Shown one piece after another: positions 1 to 7,797 of a stretch of DNA of 28,018 bases; the stretch's first letter is position 1; every line of letters starts with the position of its first letter. The stretch spans positions 1 through 28,018 of the forward strand of contig CBDCVO010000001.1 of the NCBI GenBank assembly GCA_965223085.1. Direction: 5' to 3'. A model generated the notes under the pieces. That model was not told the DNA's origin and did no database searches. It saw nothing but the letters and a program-made list of their open reading frames with translations. This stretch comes from CBDCVO01 sp965223085. GTDB taxonomy: Bacteria > Pseudomonadota > Gammaproteobacteria > Ga0077536. The translations under genes were made by a program, and so were the position numbers.

Positions 1-138
1 AGGTACCGGCGGCGAGCAAACGATAAATGGCTAGTGCGGTTGTACAAGGTATCAACGTTATTCGTCACGGCGTTGATAGTGGCATTTGCTATCGGATGTG
101 ACGAGGCGAGGAAGTTAGCAATTAACTTGTTTTTATGA
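1..138 (+). CDS. Small single-TM protein, 5' end outside window (partial)
   Basis: These are the last 45 codons of a 53-residue protein; the complete copy lies at 17606-17767 and is described there. The reading frame is open from base 1 and stops at 136-138. It precedes the endolysin gene by 12 bp, so it probably belongs to the lysis cassette. Confidence 0.6.
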   Translation, partial: RYRRRANDKWLVRLYKVSTLFVTALIVAFAIGCDEARKLAINLFL

Positions 139-150
139 CTTGGAGGAAAA

Positions 151-627
151 ATGAAGATAACAGCATATGATTTAGCAACGCGATTTGTGGGCATACCCGA
201 AATAGATGGGCCGACAGCGAACCCGCAAATTATGACGATGCTAAAACTTGACAATGAATGGCCGGAAGATGATTCGGTGCCGTGGTGTAGTGCATTTGTT
301 AACTACATCGCGTGGCTTTTGCGGCTACCACGCTCAAAATCATTAAGGGCGCGTAGCTGGTTGAACGTTGGCCGACCAATCGATTATCAACAAGCAAAAT
401 GCGGTTTCGATATCGTAATATTAAATCGCGGCGATGGACCACAAGACCCGGCAATCATCAAGGCGCCAGGGCACGTTGGATTTTATGTTGATAGGCGATA
501 TGACCGAAGCCGTGGCGTCCATCGACCCATGGTTGCCGTGTGTGGCGGCAATCAAGGAAATACGGTTTCGACGCTTTGGTATGAGGAATCGCGTATTTTA
601 GGCGTACGGAGGCTTAAATATGATTAA
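151..627 (+). CDS. Endolysin, TIGR02594/CHAP-like cysteine peptidase or amidase
   Basis: A 158-residue protein predicted to cut peptidoglycan at the end of infection. The NlpC/P60-CHAP-type triad is visible: Cys46 in the motif VPWCSAFVNY, His108 in APGHVGFY, and Asn134 in VCGGNQGN. This arrangement matches the TIGR02594 family common in phages of Gram-negative bacteria. No signal peptide or membrane segment is seen, so export would depend on a holin. The start is supported by a GGAGG Shine-Dalgarno at 142-146. The 3' end overlaps the holin gene by 8 bp, which indicates a lysis cassette. The length is typical of a single catalytic domain without a cell-wall-binding module. Catalytic assignment rests on motif spacing; bond specificity cannot be told. 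Confidence 0.88.
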   Translation: MKITAYDLATRFVGIPEIDGPTANPQIMTMLKLDNEWPEDDSVPWCSAFVNYIAWLLRLPRSKSLRARSWLNVGRPIDYQQAKCGFDIVILNRGDGPQDPAIIKAPGHVGFYVDRRYDRSRGVHRPMVAVCGGNQGNTVSTLWYEESRILGVRRLKYD

Positions 628-1012
628 CAAACTCATAGGTGGCGCAGCTATCAGCGCTGTTGAAGGTGTCGGTAATGTGCTAGATGAGCTATTCACATCA
701 GATGAGGAGCGCCTAGATAAACAGGCGCTTCTTACTCGACTCGCTCAACAGCCAAACCTCGCACAAGTCGAGCTCAACAAAATAGAAGCAGCGCACCGCA
801 GCATATTTGTCGCGGGTTGGCGGCCGTTCGTGGGATGGGTGGCAGGGTTTTCCCTTGCATATCAATACATTATACGTGATTTGATTTCATGGGCGATGCC
901 AGAGAATGTACCGCCGGAACTAGCAACCGGGGAGCTAACAACGGTGCTGTTGGCGTTATTGGGCCTAGGGTCACTGCGAACCGTGGAAAAACTACAAGGC
1001 CGGGCGAAGTAA
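620..1012 (+). CDS. Holin, 3-TM GTA-type (PF11351-like)
   Basis: A 130-residue protein resembling the 'holin of 3TMs, for gene-transfer release' family. An amphipathic N-terminal half (about 1-55) is followed by the family hallmark EAAHRSIFVAGWRPFVGWV (56-74). Hydrophobic segments lie at about 63-91 and 104-119, and the C-terminal signature is GLGSLRTVEK (115-124). It would form inner-membrane lesions that release the endolysin encoded just upstream, with which it overlaps by 8 bp. The family was named from gene transfer agents but is widespread in ordinary Proteobacteria phages, so on its own it does not indicate a GTA. Confidence 0.88.
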   Translation: MINKLIGGAAISAVEGVGNVLDELFTSDEERLDKQALLTRLAQQPNLAQVELNKIEAAHRSIFVAGWRPFVGWVAGFSLAYQYIIRDLISWAMPENVPPELATGELTTVLLALLGLGSLRTVEKLQGRAK

Positions 1013-1026
1013 GGAGCAACAAAACG

Positions 1027-1290
1027 ATGATTGATGATACCCAATACCGAGATTTTGACGGGAATAATGTCACTTTGGAAAAGCTTGTCAGGACGGAGCC
1101 TGGGTGGGCGTGCAGCCGAATACGGCATATGACCCAACAACTCACCGAAGCGAATGCCCGAATCGCTGAGCTTGAGGCGTTTGTTTTTGACATAACAGAT
1201 ATTGTCGAAACCATCCCGCCTGATGAAGTTGAGCGCTTTCGGGTATTGGTACTTATGAAGCTAGGGCAATTGGAGCAACAAAACGATTAG
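1027..1290 (+). CDS. Small coiled-coil protein of unknown function
   Basis: An 87-residue protein. The ATG at 1027 is chosen because AAGGAG (1011-1016) sits 10 bp upstream. A longer in-frame ORF from 889 would run through most of the holin C-terminal region and has no ribosome site. Residues about 33-55 form a heptad-like helix (TQQLTEANARIAELEAFVFD), and the C-terminus is also helical and rich in Glu and Gln. There are no membrane segments. It is the last gene before the late promoter region. I do not recognise a family; a lysis-accessory or regulatory role is possible from position only. Confidence 0.65.
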   Translation: MIDDTQYRDFDGNNVTLEKLVRTEPGWACSRIRHMTQQLTEANARIAELEAFVFDITDIVETIPPDEVERFRVLVLMKLGQLEQQND

Positions 1291-1293
1291 ACG

Positions 1294-1309
1294 CCACTAC
1301 ATCTAGTGG
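1294..1309. promoter_or_regulatory. Inverted repeat, candidate operator before the terS promoter
   Basis: CCACTA (1294-1299), 4-nt spacer, TAGTGG (1304-1309): a perfect 6-bp dyad ending 2 bp before the -35 box. No T-run follows it, which argues against an intrinsic terminator and for a protein-binding site or short hairpin. No obvious repressor gene is present in the unit. Confidence 0.4.
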
Positions 1310-1311
1310 TG

Positions 1312-1339
1312 TTGACAAAGCAAAACCCCCTAAGATAGT
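1312..1339 (+). promoter_or_regulatory. Sigma70-like promoter for the virion operon (nearly leaderless)
   Basis: A perfect TTGACA -35 (1312-1317) is followed after 16 bp by GATAGT (1334-1339), which matches 4 of 6 bases of TATAAT. A start 6-8 bp downstream falls at about 1345-1347, immediately before the terS ATG at 1348. No Shine-Dalgarno precedes that ATG, so the transcript is expected to be leaderless or nearly so. The promoter lies in the only gap (57 bp) between the lysis genes and the 15.4-kb virion block. Confidence 0.6.
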
Positions 1340-1347
1340 ATCGCCCT

Positions 1348-1644
1348 ATGGCAACGGGTCAATCAGTCCGCGTTAGAACGCTCGATTACATCATCAAGTA
1401 TGAGGATTGCGCGCGCCAGTACGAAACAGACCCGGTAGAATTTCTGTTCCGTGTCCTTAGCGGACACGATAAAAGTCATCATTGGGATGCAAGCCACAAA
1501 ATAGACGCGGCAAAGCATCTCATCAAGTATCGATTCCCCCAAGTTAAAGCACTAGAGATAACCGATGCTGGGGACGCAGACAATCAAAATGAAATGGCGT
1601 TTACGTGGCGACAGCCGGGTAAATTAGCTGAACATGCTGATTGA
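1348..1644 (+). CDS. terS: Probable terminase small subunit
   Basis: A 98-residue protein immediately upstream of, and overlapping by 11 bp, the large terminase gene. The central part (about residues 28-66: DPVEFLFRVLSG, then a gap, then KIDAAKHLIKYRFPQVKALE) resembles the 'DPLE...KAAKELLKYLYPQ' segment of many small terminase subunits. That segment would support oligomerisation and contact with TerL. The usual N-terminal helix-turn-helix is not apparent, and the protein is shorter than the common 140-180 residues. No Shine-Dalgarno precedes the ATG; the upstream promoter suggests leaderless translation. The assignment relies on position and a weak motif. Confidence 0.65.
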   Translation: MATGQSVRVRTLDYIIKYEDCARQYETDPVEFLFRVLSGHDKSHHWDASHKIDAAKHLIKYRFPQVKALEITDAGDADNQNEMAFTWRQPGKLAEHAD

Positions 1645-2938
1645 GATACCGTACGAACCTAGGCCGCTACAGGCAAAGATACACGAAGCACTAGAAACAC
1701 ATCGATTTGGTGTGTTGGTTTGTCATAGAAGGTTTGGTAAAACGGTTTGCGTCATTAACCAGTTGTTGAAGGATATTTTAACGTGCAAAATGCCCAATCC
1801 ACGCGGTGCGTATCTATGCCCTTATCAAAAGCAGGCGAGACTAGTCGCGTGGGACATGCTATGCGGCTTTTGCGCAAACATTCCAGGTGTGAAGACGAAC
1901 AAGGCCGAACTCGCAATTTATCTCCCGAACAATGGAAAAATCACCTTGCTAGGTGCAGACAATGCCGACAGCTTGCGCGGTATATATTTAGACTCCGTGG
2001 TGTTGGACGAAGTGGCGCAGATGTCGCGCAGGGTGTGGGGTGAAGTGATAAGGCCAGCGCTCAGTGATAGAAAAGGTCGCGCGATGTTCATCGGAACACC
2101 GGCAGGCCGCAATGTGTTCTACGACTTCTACAACCAAGGTAACGAGCGCGACCCGGAGACAGGCGAGAAAGCGAACCCGGACTGGTTCAGTATGTTAATA
2201 ACGCACGAGGACAGCGGATACGTAGACGCGGAAGAAATAAAAGCGCTTAAAAAGGAACTAAGCGAAGATGAGTTCGCGCAGGAAATGATGTGCAGTTGGT
2301 CGGCAGCGATAAGGGGCGCGTATTACGGCCATGTAATGAACGAAGCGCAGGCCGAAGGTAGAATAGGCCGCGTAGCACACGATGAAATGTTGCCAGTAGT
2401 GGCAACCTTTGACCTAGGAATGAACGACCAAACGGTGGTGTGGTTTTTGCAAGTAGTGGGCAGCGAAGTAAGAGCGATAGATTGCCAAGCATTCACGGGA
2501 ACCGGCTTACCGGATATCTTCAAATGGATAAAAGAGCACCGTAGTTGGTACAACATCCAGCAATGGATAGGCCCACACGATTTGCGGGTTCGTGAAATGG
2601 GAACAGGTGTAAGTCGGTATGAAGTCGCACAGCGCAACGGGGTAAACTTCGACATCGCGCGTAATATCCCAATAATCGACGGCATCAATGCAACGCGCTC
2701 AATGATTAAGCGCATGTGGTTTGATGAGGAACTATGCCGGGATGGAATCGAAGCGCTACGACAATACAAGGCCGAGTACGACGACAAGCGCGGCGCATTT
2801 AGCACAAGGCCAATACACGATTGGACAAGTGACTATGCCGATTCATTGCGGTACTTTGCAGTGAAGACAAGCGCAGGCGCGAGAACCGGAAAAATCCAAC
2901 AACAAGAATTAGAGCTAGACCTAACGGGAACGTTTTAA
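1634..2938 (+). CDS. terL: Terminase large subunit (packaging ATPase/nuclease)
   Basis: A 434-residue motor that drives DNA into the procapsid and cuts concatemers. The Walker A-like loop CHRRFGKT is at 30-37, Walker B VVLDE at 122-126 with the catalytic Glu126, and the coupling motif IGTP at 153-156. The C-terminal RNase H-like nuclease has Asp260 and Asp265 in TFDLGMND and Asp400/Asp403 in HDWTSDYADSLR. All motifs are intact, so it should be active. It is slightly compact for the family. It overlaps terS upstream and shares a TAATG stop/start with the portal gene downstream. The presence of TerL with an intact nuclease implies a concatemeric packaging substrate. Confidence 0.95.
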   Translation: MLIEIPYEPRPLQAKIHEALETHRFGVLVCHRRFGKTVCVINQLLKDILTCKMPNPRGAYLCPYQKQARLVAWDMLCGFCANIPGVKTNKAELAIYLPNNGKITLLGADNADSLRGIYLDSVVLDEVAQMSRRVWGEVIRPALSDRKGRAMFIGTPAGRNVFYDFYNQGNERDPETGEKANPDWFSMLITHEDSGYVDAEEIKALKKELSEDEFAQEMMCSWSAAIRGAYYGHVMNEAQAEGRIGRVAHDEMLPVVATFDLGMNDQTVVWFLQVVGSEVRAIDCQAFTGTGLPDIFKWIKEHRSWYNIQQWIGPHDLRVREMGTGVSRYEVAQRNGVNFDIARNIPIIDGINATRSMIKRMWFDEELCRDGIEALRQYKAEYDDKRGAFSTRPIHDWTSDYADSLRYFAVKTSAGARTGKIQQQELELDLTGTF

Positions 2939-4944
2939 TGGCGAAGATGAGCGAAAAGCGGCTAAGTGCCGTGGTAACGAACGCACTACAGGCGGCAAGC
3001 CCGGAAGGAAGTAGCGCCGAGCGTTTCAAGGAAGCAATCGACTACTATCACGGCCATATGCCAGCAAACAAGCCGGGACGCTCGCAACTAGTCAGCACCG
3101 ATATTGCAGACATGACCGAAGCGACGCTGGCGCAGTTAATGCCGTCATTCACAAACGACCAACTAGTGAGCTTTGAAGCGCTGAGCGAAGAAGACGTACA
3201 AGCGGCAGAAGAAGAAAGCGAAGCCGTTAACCACGTAATCATGGAATTAAACAACGGTTATATGTTGTTCAATATGGCGATTAAGAACGCGGCGTTAAAG
3301 CGTAATGCGTTTGTCCGGGTAGAAGTGGTCACCAAAGAGGACAGCGACACGCAGCGGTTTAAGGCGTTGACACCGGAAGCACTGCGACAGCTCACAGAAG
3401 AACAAGCCCCGCGCGCCGGGATAGAGATTGTGCGGGAATATGGCGACATAGAAAAGGATGGGGACTTAACGAACATCAAAGTTAAGACAATTATTCGCCG
3501 CCAAAAGCTAGAAGTAAGCGCAGTAGACCCGGCCTATATGATTGTCACCAAATCATGGGACCAGCACAGCTTGCAAGAATGCCCATTAGTCGCAGAGCAG
3601 GACTACATGACACGCAGCGATTTGCTTGAACGCGGATTCGATGAAAAGAAAGTGATGAAACTAGAATCAATCGAAGACGCGCCGGTTACGAATGCCGTGG
3701 ATGGCGATACATCAGGCCCAGCGGTGGACGATAAAGCCGGAGACCTTATCGAAGTCTACCGCGTCTATATGAAAGTGGATTTTGACGGCGACAACGTAGC
3801 AGAGCGCCGCGAAATATGGGTAGGTGGCGGCATGAACGGCACCATCTTAAGCAATGAACCAAAACCGTTTGTGCCCTACGCGAACGGGTGTCTGTTCATC
3901 ATGCCGAACACATGGGAGGGCATAAGCCTGTTCGATAAATTGAAAGGCGAGCAGAAAGCGAAGACCGCGACCATACGTCATTGGGCAGACAATAACGCGA
4001 CATGCACTTATGGCCGGTACTTGGTGCAACAAGACGAAGTGAACTACGGCGATATTATGAACGGCGTACCGGGCGGCTTAATCCGAGCGAGCAACATCGA
4101 TGCGGTTAAACCGATGCCAACAGTGGACATCGGACCAAGCGCAGCGATGTTGATGGGGTATATGGATAAGATGCGCACCGAGAAAGGCGGCGCATCATTG
4201 GATATGCAAGGCGCCGAATCGCAAATTGTCGGCGACACAGCACGAGGTATTGAGCGGCAATTTAGTTCGAAGGAACAGTTATGCGAAATGATGGCCCAGA
4301 ACATGGCCGAAACCCTGGTAAAGGACACGGCGTTACTCGTTCACCGGGCGCTCCGAACGGACGCAACAGCCCCGCTAATTATCAAGCGGGGCGACGAATG
4401 GATGAACACTTCGCCGTCACAGTGGCAAGAGCGAGACCGAGTCAATGTGACGTTAGGTGCCAGCTTACAAGCACGCGAACGCTTAATGGGCAATATAGAG
4501 AAAATGATAGGCTTTGGCATCATGCTCAAACAGGCAGGCATGGGAACGACCTTGCAAGATAGCCAGGGCATTTATCAGATGATTAAAGAATGGGGATACA
4601 GTGCCAACCTCAACAATCCGGACGCATTTTGGATAGACCCGCGCAGCAAGCGGGGTAAACAAATGGCACAAAACGCACAACGCAACGCCGAGCAGCAAGC
4701 GAAGCAACAAGCGGAAGTGCAAATGATGATGATGAAGTTCTCACAGCACATCGAATCACAAAAGAACCGATTGGAGTGGAACAAGTTCACGAAGGAAAAT
4801 CAGTTCAAGTATTTCGATGCGTGGCTATCAGCGGAAATAGAAGAAGCAAAGATAGTCGGACAGGCGACATTAACACTAGAGCAAGCACAACAACAGGCGA
4901 GGTTAAGATTTAATGAACGAGGAAACGACCAGCAAACAACTTGA
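2938..4944 (+). CDS. Portal protein (P22-like, podovirus)
   Basis: A 668-residue protein expected to form the dodecameric vertex through which DNA enters and leaves. The N-terminal segment GRSQLVSTDIADMTEATLAQ (47-66), continuing to about residue 82 and into the acidic EEDVQAAEEESEAVNHVI, matches the P22-type podophage portal pattern. The C-terminus (about 575-665) is a long Gln- and Ala-rich amphipathic helix, as in the barrel region of this family. The ATG at 2938 overlaps the terL stop (TAATG), giving translational coupling. The next gene begins 32 bp before its stop. The length is normal for the family. Confidence 0.9.
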   Translation: MAKMSEKRLSAVVTNALQAASPEGSSAERFKEAIDYYHGHMPANKPGRSQLVSTDIADMTEATLAQLMPSFTNDQLVSFEALSEEDVQAAEEESEAVNHVIMELNNGYMLFNMAIKNAALKRNAFVRVEVVTKEDSDTQRFKALTPEALRQLTEEQAPRAGIEIVREYGDIEKDGDLTNIKVKTIIRRQKLEVSAVDPAYMIVTKSWDQHSLQECPLVAEQDYMTRSDLLERGFDEKKVMKLESIEDAPVTNAVDGDTSGPAVDDKAGDLIEVYRVYMKVDFDGDNVAERREIWVGGGMNGTILSNEPKPFVPYANGCLFIMPNTWEGISLFDKLKGEQKAKTATIRHWADNNATCTYGRYLVQQDEVNYGDIMNGVPGGLIRASNIDAVKPMPTVDIGPSAAMLMGYMDKMRTEKGGASLDMQGAESQIVGDTARGIERQFSSKEQLCEMMAQNMAETLVKDTALLVHRALRTDATAPLIIKRGDEWMNTSPSQWQERDRVNVTLGASLQARERLMGNIEKMIGFGIMLKQAGMGTTLQDSQGIYQMIKEWGYSANLNNPDAFWIDPRSKRGKQMAQNAQRNAEQQAKQQAEVQMMMMKFSQHIESQKNRLEWNKFTKENQFKYFDAWLSAEIEEAKIVGQATLTLEQAQQQARLRFNERGNDQQTT

Positions 4945-5182
4945 GGACGCGATAGCGTTAGTAGAGAACAAGCTATTTACGGAAATCATCGACCGTAAAA
5001 TAGAGCAGTGTTTTAACGAGTGGTTAAACCACATCAGCGAAGGCGAGAAGTTGGAAGAACATTTTAAACAATTAGCACTAGCCTATAAGGACGTAAAACA
5101 AACCGTGATGCAGCACGCGCAAAACGTTATTGCAGCGCACGCCGAAGAAATGGGAGAAGTGGACGGAGGTATCATTCAATGA
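4913..5182 (+). CDS. Small helical protein between portal and scaffold
   Basis: An 89-residue, acidic, all-helical protein with no Cys and no membrane segment. It overlaps the portal gene by 32 bp and the scaffold gene by 4 bp (ATGA), so it is translated with the head-assembly genes. I do not recognise a family. Position suggests a head-assembly or portal-associated accessory. Confidence 0.7.
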   Translation: MNEETTSKQLEDAIALVENKLFTEIIDRKIEQCFNEWLNHISEGEKLEEHFKQLALAYKDVKQTVMQHAQNVIAAHAEEMGEVDGGIIQ

Positions 5183-6168
5183 GCACACCCGAGAATGAAA
5201 TACACAACCCAGTAGACTTTAGCGAAGTACAAGCACTAATTGACGGAGCGCGAAACGATGAAGAATCTGAAACGGATAGCGGCGCTGATGGTGGAGAAAG
5301 TGACGCTGATGTATTTGGAGCGGAAGATGAACAGGCAGATGACGGAAGTAATGAAGCATCAGGAGAGAGCGGACAGAGCGGCGAAGAAGTTACGGCAGAC
5401 GGTGACGAGGATAACGACGATACACGAACGACAGATGGTGCCGCTGGCGAAGACGCCAAGCCCGTTACCTTAAAAGACATCGCCGAAGAACTTGGAGTAA
5501 GCGCAAAGGATTTGTACAACGAATTGCTAATTCCAATGGGGCAAGGACAAGAACCGATTACGCTTGGTGAATTTAAAGACCGAGTAAAAGACCTAGCGCA
5601 TATCGACGAGGTAATGACGAACACGCTAGAGCGTGAAAAACGATTTTACAAAGAACAGGCCGCTGCGCGTAAGGAAATGACCGAGCTAATGACGGTACTA
5701 CCACGCGAGGCGTACACACCGGAATTGCTGCAAGCGTCCCAAAGAGTGGCGCGAGAAACAGCGATAAGAGAAGGGGCCGCACTATTAGAGCGTATCCCCG
5801 AATGGCAGGACGGTAACGTGATGAGCGCAGAGCAATCCAAAATTAGGGAGACACTCGCCGAATACGGTTATCGAAGTTACGAAGCAGACACGATAATAGA
5901 CCATCGTGTGTGGGCGATATTACGCGAATTCCAACAGTTAAAGGATACCGTAAAAAACAACGACCCCGATAGATTCCGTGAACGCACGGGAACAAAACGA
6001 GGCGCACCGAAACGACCCGCAAGCGCGAATTCGTTACGGGCGAAGATTAACAAAGCAAAGCGCCAAGGCGCGAGCGAAGCCGATAAACTCGACGCGGTAG
6101 GGGCATTGATGGGTAATGCACCGAGGGCGAACGCGGGTGATGGCACGCTACGGGGCCAAAAGCGCTAG
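5179..6168 (+). CDS. Scaffolding protein
   Basis: A 329-residue protein immediately upstream of the capsid gene, the usual place for the internal scaffold that templates procapsid assembly. Residues about 15-95 are a very acidic, Asp/Glu/Ser/Gly-rich disordered stretch. Then come PVTLKDIAEELGVSAKDLYN (about 96-115), a charged helical core, and a strongly basic C-terminal tail (about 270-329: Arg/Lys/Ala-rich) suited to binding the capsid protein. No protease motif is seen. The low-complexity acidic region produces long opposite-strand ORFs that I regard as spurious. Confidence 0.82.
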   Translation: MSTPENEIHNPVDFSEVQALIDGARNDEESETDSGADGGESDADVFGAEDEQADDGSNEASGESGQSGEEVTADGDEDNDDTRTTDGAAGEDAKPVTLKDIAEELGVSAKDLYNELLIPMGQGQEPITLGEFKDRVKDLAHIDEVMTNTLEREKRFYKEQAAARKEMTELMTVLPREAYTPELLQASQRVARETAIREGAALLERIPEWQDGNVMSAEQSKIRETLAEYGYRSYEADTIIDHRVWAILREFQQLKDTVKNNDPDRFRERTGTKRGAPKRPASANSLRAKINKAKRQGASEADKLDAVGALMGNAPRANAGDGTLRGQKR

Positions 6169-6178
6169 GGGTAATTAA

Positions 6179-7207
6179 ATGGCTAACCCAGCAGATGAGT
6201 ACAGCGAAGCCGACCTGAAAGCATTAGTGCATAACGGTTGGATTTTAGAAGACGTGATGGACAAGATATGGGACATCACAAAAATACCGTTGCCGTTTTC
6301 GGACAGCATCGGTAGCACGAAAGTAAAGCAAAGCTACACAGAGTGGCCGTTAGACGCATTAGCGGACCCGGACTTGACGAACGCCGTGATTGATGGCGCG
6401 GATATTACGCAGAATGATGCAACAGGCGGTACGCGAGTGGGCAATCACTGCCAAGAAATGGTCAAGCGTGTCTCTGTGACCAACCGCGCACAAAACGCGG
6501 CGGGTATCGGTGGTAATGCGCTATCGCGCCAAGTGACGCGCCGACAGCAGGAATTACGCCGCGATGCGGAAGCAATCTACTTGCACAATCAGGCATCGGT
6601 AGCAGATAACGGCGACGATACGGCAGGCAAGCTTGGCGGGTTAGATGCGTGGTTAACCACGAACACTGACCGGGGGTCAGGCGGCGCAGACGGCGGATTT
6701 AGTTCCGGCACAGTGTCGGCGGCGACCGCTGGCACCGCACGGACAGCAACGATGACGGAGCTACGCGCACTGATTGCGCAAGCATGGGAAGGTGGCGCGG
6801 AAATCTCGCACTTGATGTCAATGCCCGCAGTCATTCGCGGTATTTCTCGCTTTTTGCTGAGCAGCTCGGCAGAAATTGCCACGCTAACCAGCGAAGCAGG
6901 ACAGAGCGCGGAAGAAATGACGGCCAAGGCATCGGTTAACGTGTTTGTGACCGACCACGGCCAAGTGCTGATGATGCGCGCAAACCGCTTGCAGCAAGAA
7001 TCCGCATCGGGCCGGGCGAACCTATACGCTTATGACCCGGAATATCTCCGTATTGGTATGTTGCAAGGTATTCGGGTGGAGCCATTAGCGAAGACCGGCC
7101 TAGCGGATAAGCGCTTGATGTCAATGGACACGACGTTAATGGTGCTTAACGAAGCAAGTCACGCAGTAATGGCCGATATCGACCACACGGCAGCGTGGAC
7201 AGCATAA
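6179..7207 (+). CDS. Major capsid protein (SU10/DUF5309-type, HK97 fold)
   Basis: A 342-residue protein consistent with the SU10_MCP/DUF5309 family. The N-terminal segment FSDSIGSTKVKQSYTEWPLD (40-59) corresponds to the conserved 'G...T...EW..D.L' region. The C-terminal strand LADKRLMSMDTTLMVLNEAS (308-327) corresponds to the family's closing beta-element. A Gly/Ala/Thr-rich loop lies at about 160-190. It follows the scaffold gene by 10 bp with a GGGG ribosome site. No N-terminal cleavage site is recognised. The capsid identity is strongly supported by context as well as sequence. Confidence 0.9.
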   Translation: MANPADEYSEADLKALVHNGWILEDVMDKIWDITKIPLPFSDSIGSTKVKQSYTEWPLDALADPDLTNAVIDGADITQNDATGGTRVGNHCQEMVKRVSVTNRAQNAAGIGGNALSRQVTRRQQELRRDAEAIYLHNQASVADNGDDTAGKLGGLDAWLTTNTDRGSGGADGGFSSGTVSAATAGTARTATMTELRALIAQAWEGGAEISHLMSMPAVIRGISRFLLSSSAEIATLTSEAGQSAEEMTAKASVNVFVTDHGQVLMMRANRLQQESASGRANLYAYDPEYLRIGMLQGIRVEPLAKTGLADKRLMSMDTTLMVLNEASHAVMADIDHTAAWTA

Positions 7208-7216
7208 GGGGGCGCT

Positions 7217-7438
7217 ATGAATGACGAAACGCAAAACCCGCTAATCGAAGATGAAAAGCCGAAGCAAACGCGCGGAGTAAAGGCGATTGCAAAGCGGAAT
7301 TTCTTCATCGATGAAGATGGTGTTAAACGAAAGGTGCTAGCAGGCGAAGCAATCACGCTCAGCAAGGAACTATTTAAGCGGTTCGTACATGCTGAAGTGG
7401 TAGGTCCAGATGTTGGCGAAGTAGAAGAGGACGAATAA
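7217..7438 (+). CDS. Small conserved head protein
   Basis: A 73-residue protein with acidic ends and a central beta-rich core (KAIAKRNFFIDEDGVKRKVL followed by AGEAITL) of the sort found in small SH3-like phage proteins downstream of capsid genes. A GGGGG ribosome site precedes the ATG and the stop overlaps the next start (TAATG). A decoration or head-completion role is plausible from position only. Confidence 0.65.
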   Translation: MNDETQNPLIEDEKPKQTRGVKAIAKRNFFIDEDGVKRKVLAGEAITLSKELFKRFVHAEVVGPDVGEVEEDE

Positions 7439-7797
7439 TGGTGAAGACCGGCGAATATTACGATGGGATACGGCATATCGAGTGGAAAGAGCAACTCGGA
7501 AAGACGGTGCGTCGTGATAGACAACCGGGGCGCAAGATTATTCTAGAACGCAACGCGCGCCTTAGAAATGAGGCGCGCGATGCAATTAACCATAAGTTCC
7601 TTGGTGGGCTGTTGCGACCGACTGCAACGATTCCAGAAAAGGACTTTGAGTACTTAGTAAAAATTAATCCCGATTTAATGTCGCCGGACAAAGAGATACT
7701 AGCGCGCGCATGGAAAAAGTTTTTAGAGCGTGACCCGGTAGGGGGTCAGTATGTCATTAATCCGCCACGCTTAGATAAATACATAGGGGGCAAATAA
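7438..7797 (+). CDS. Conserved basic phage protein of the head module
   Basis: A 119-residue basic protein. The pattern IILERNARLRNE (about 36-47), then a segment ending IPEKDFEYLVKINPDLMSPD, then AWKKFLERDP resembles a conserved hypothetical protein found next to capsid genes in several phages, as I recall. It has no Cys motif, membrane segment or catalytic signature. It is coupled to the gene before it (TAATG) and directly abuts the next start (TAAATG). Its function is unknown; a connector or head-associated role is suggested by place. Confidence 0.65.
   Translation: MVKTGEYYDGIRHIEWKEQLGKTVRRDRQPGRKIILERNARLRNEARDAINHKFLGGLLRPTATIPEKDFEYLVKINPDLMSPDKEILARAWKKFLERDPVGGQYVINPPRLDKYIGGK

Noticed and set aside
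620..1012. Gene transfer agent identity from the GTA-type holin
   Set aside because: This holin family is common in ordinary phages, and GTAs are chromosomal clusters; nothing else here is GTA-specific.
889..1290. 133-aa ORF starting at 889
   Set aside because: Its first 46 codons overlap the well-supported holin gene. The ATG at 1027 has an AAGGAG site, so only 1027-1290 is kept.
5172..5624. 150-aa Ser-rich ORF on the minus strand
   Set aside because: It is the mirror of the acidic low-complexity part of the scaffold gene and has no ribosome site or context. Other minus-strand ORFs in the window are likewise shadows of + strand genes.
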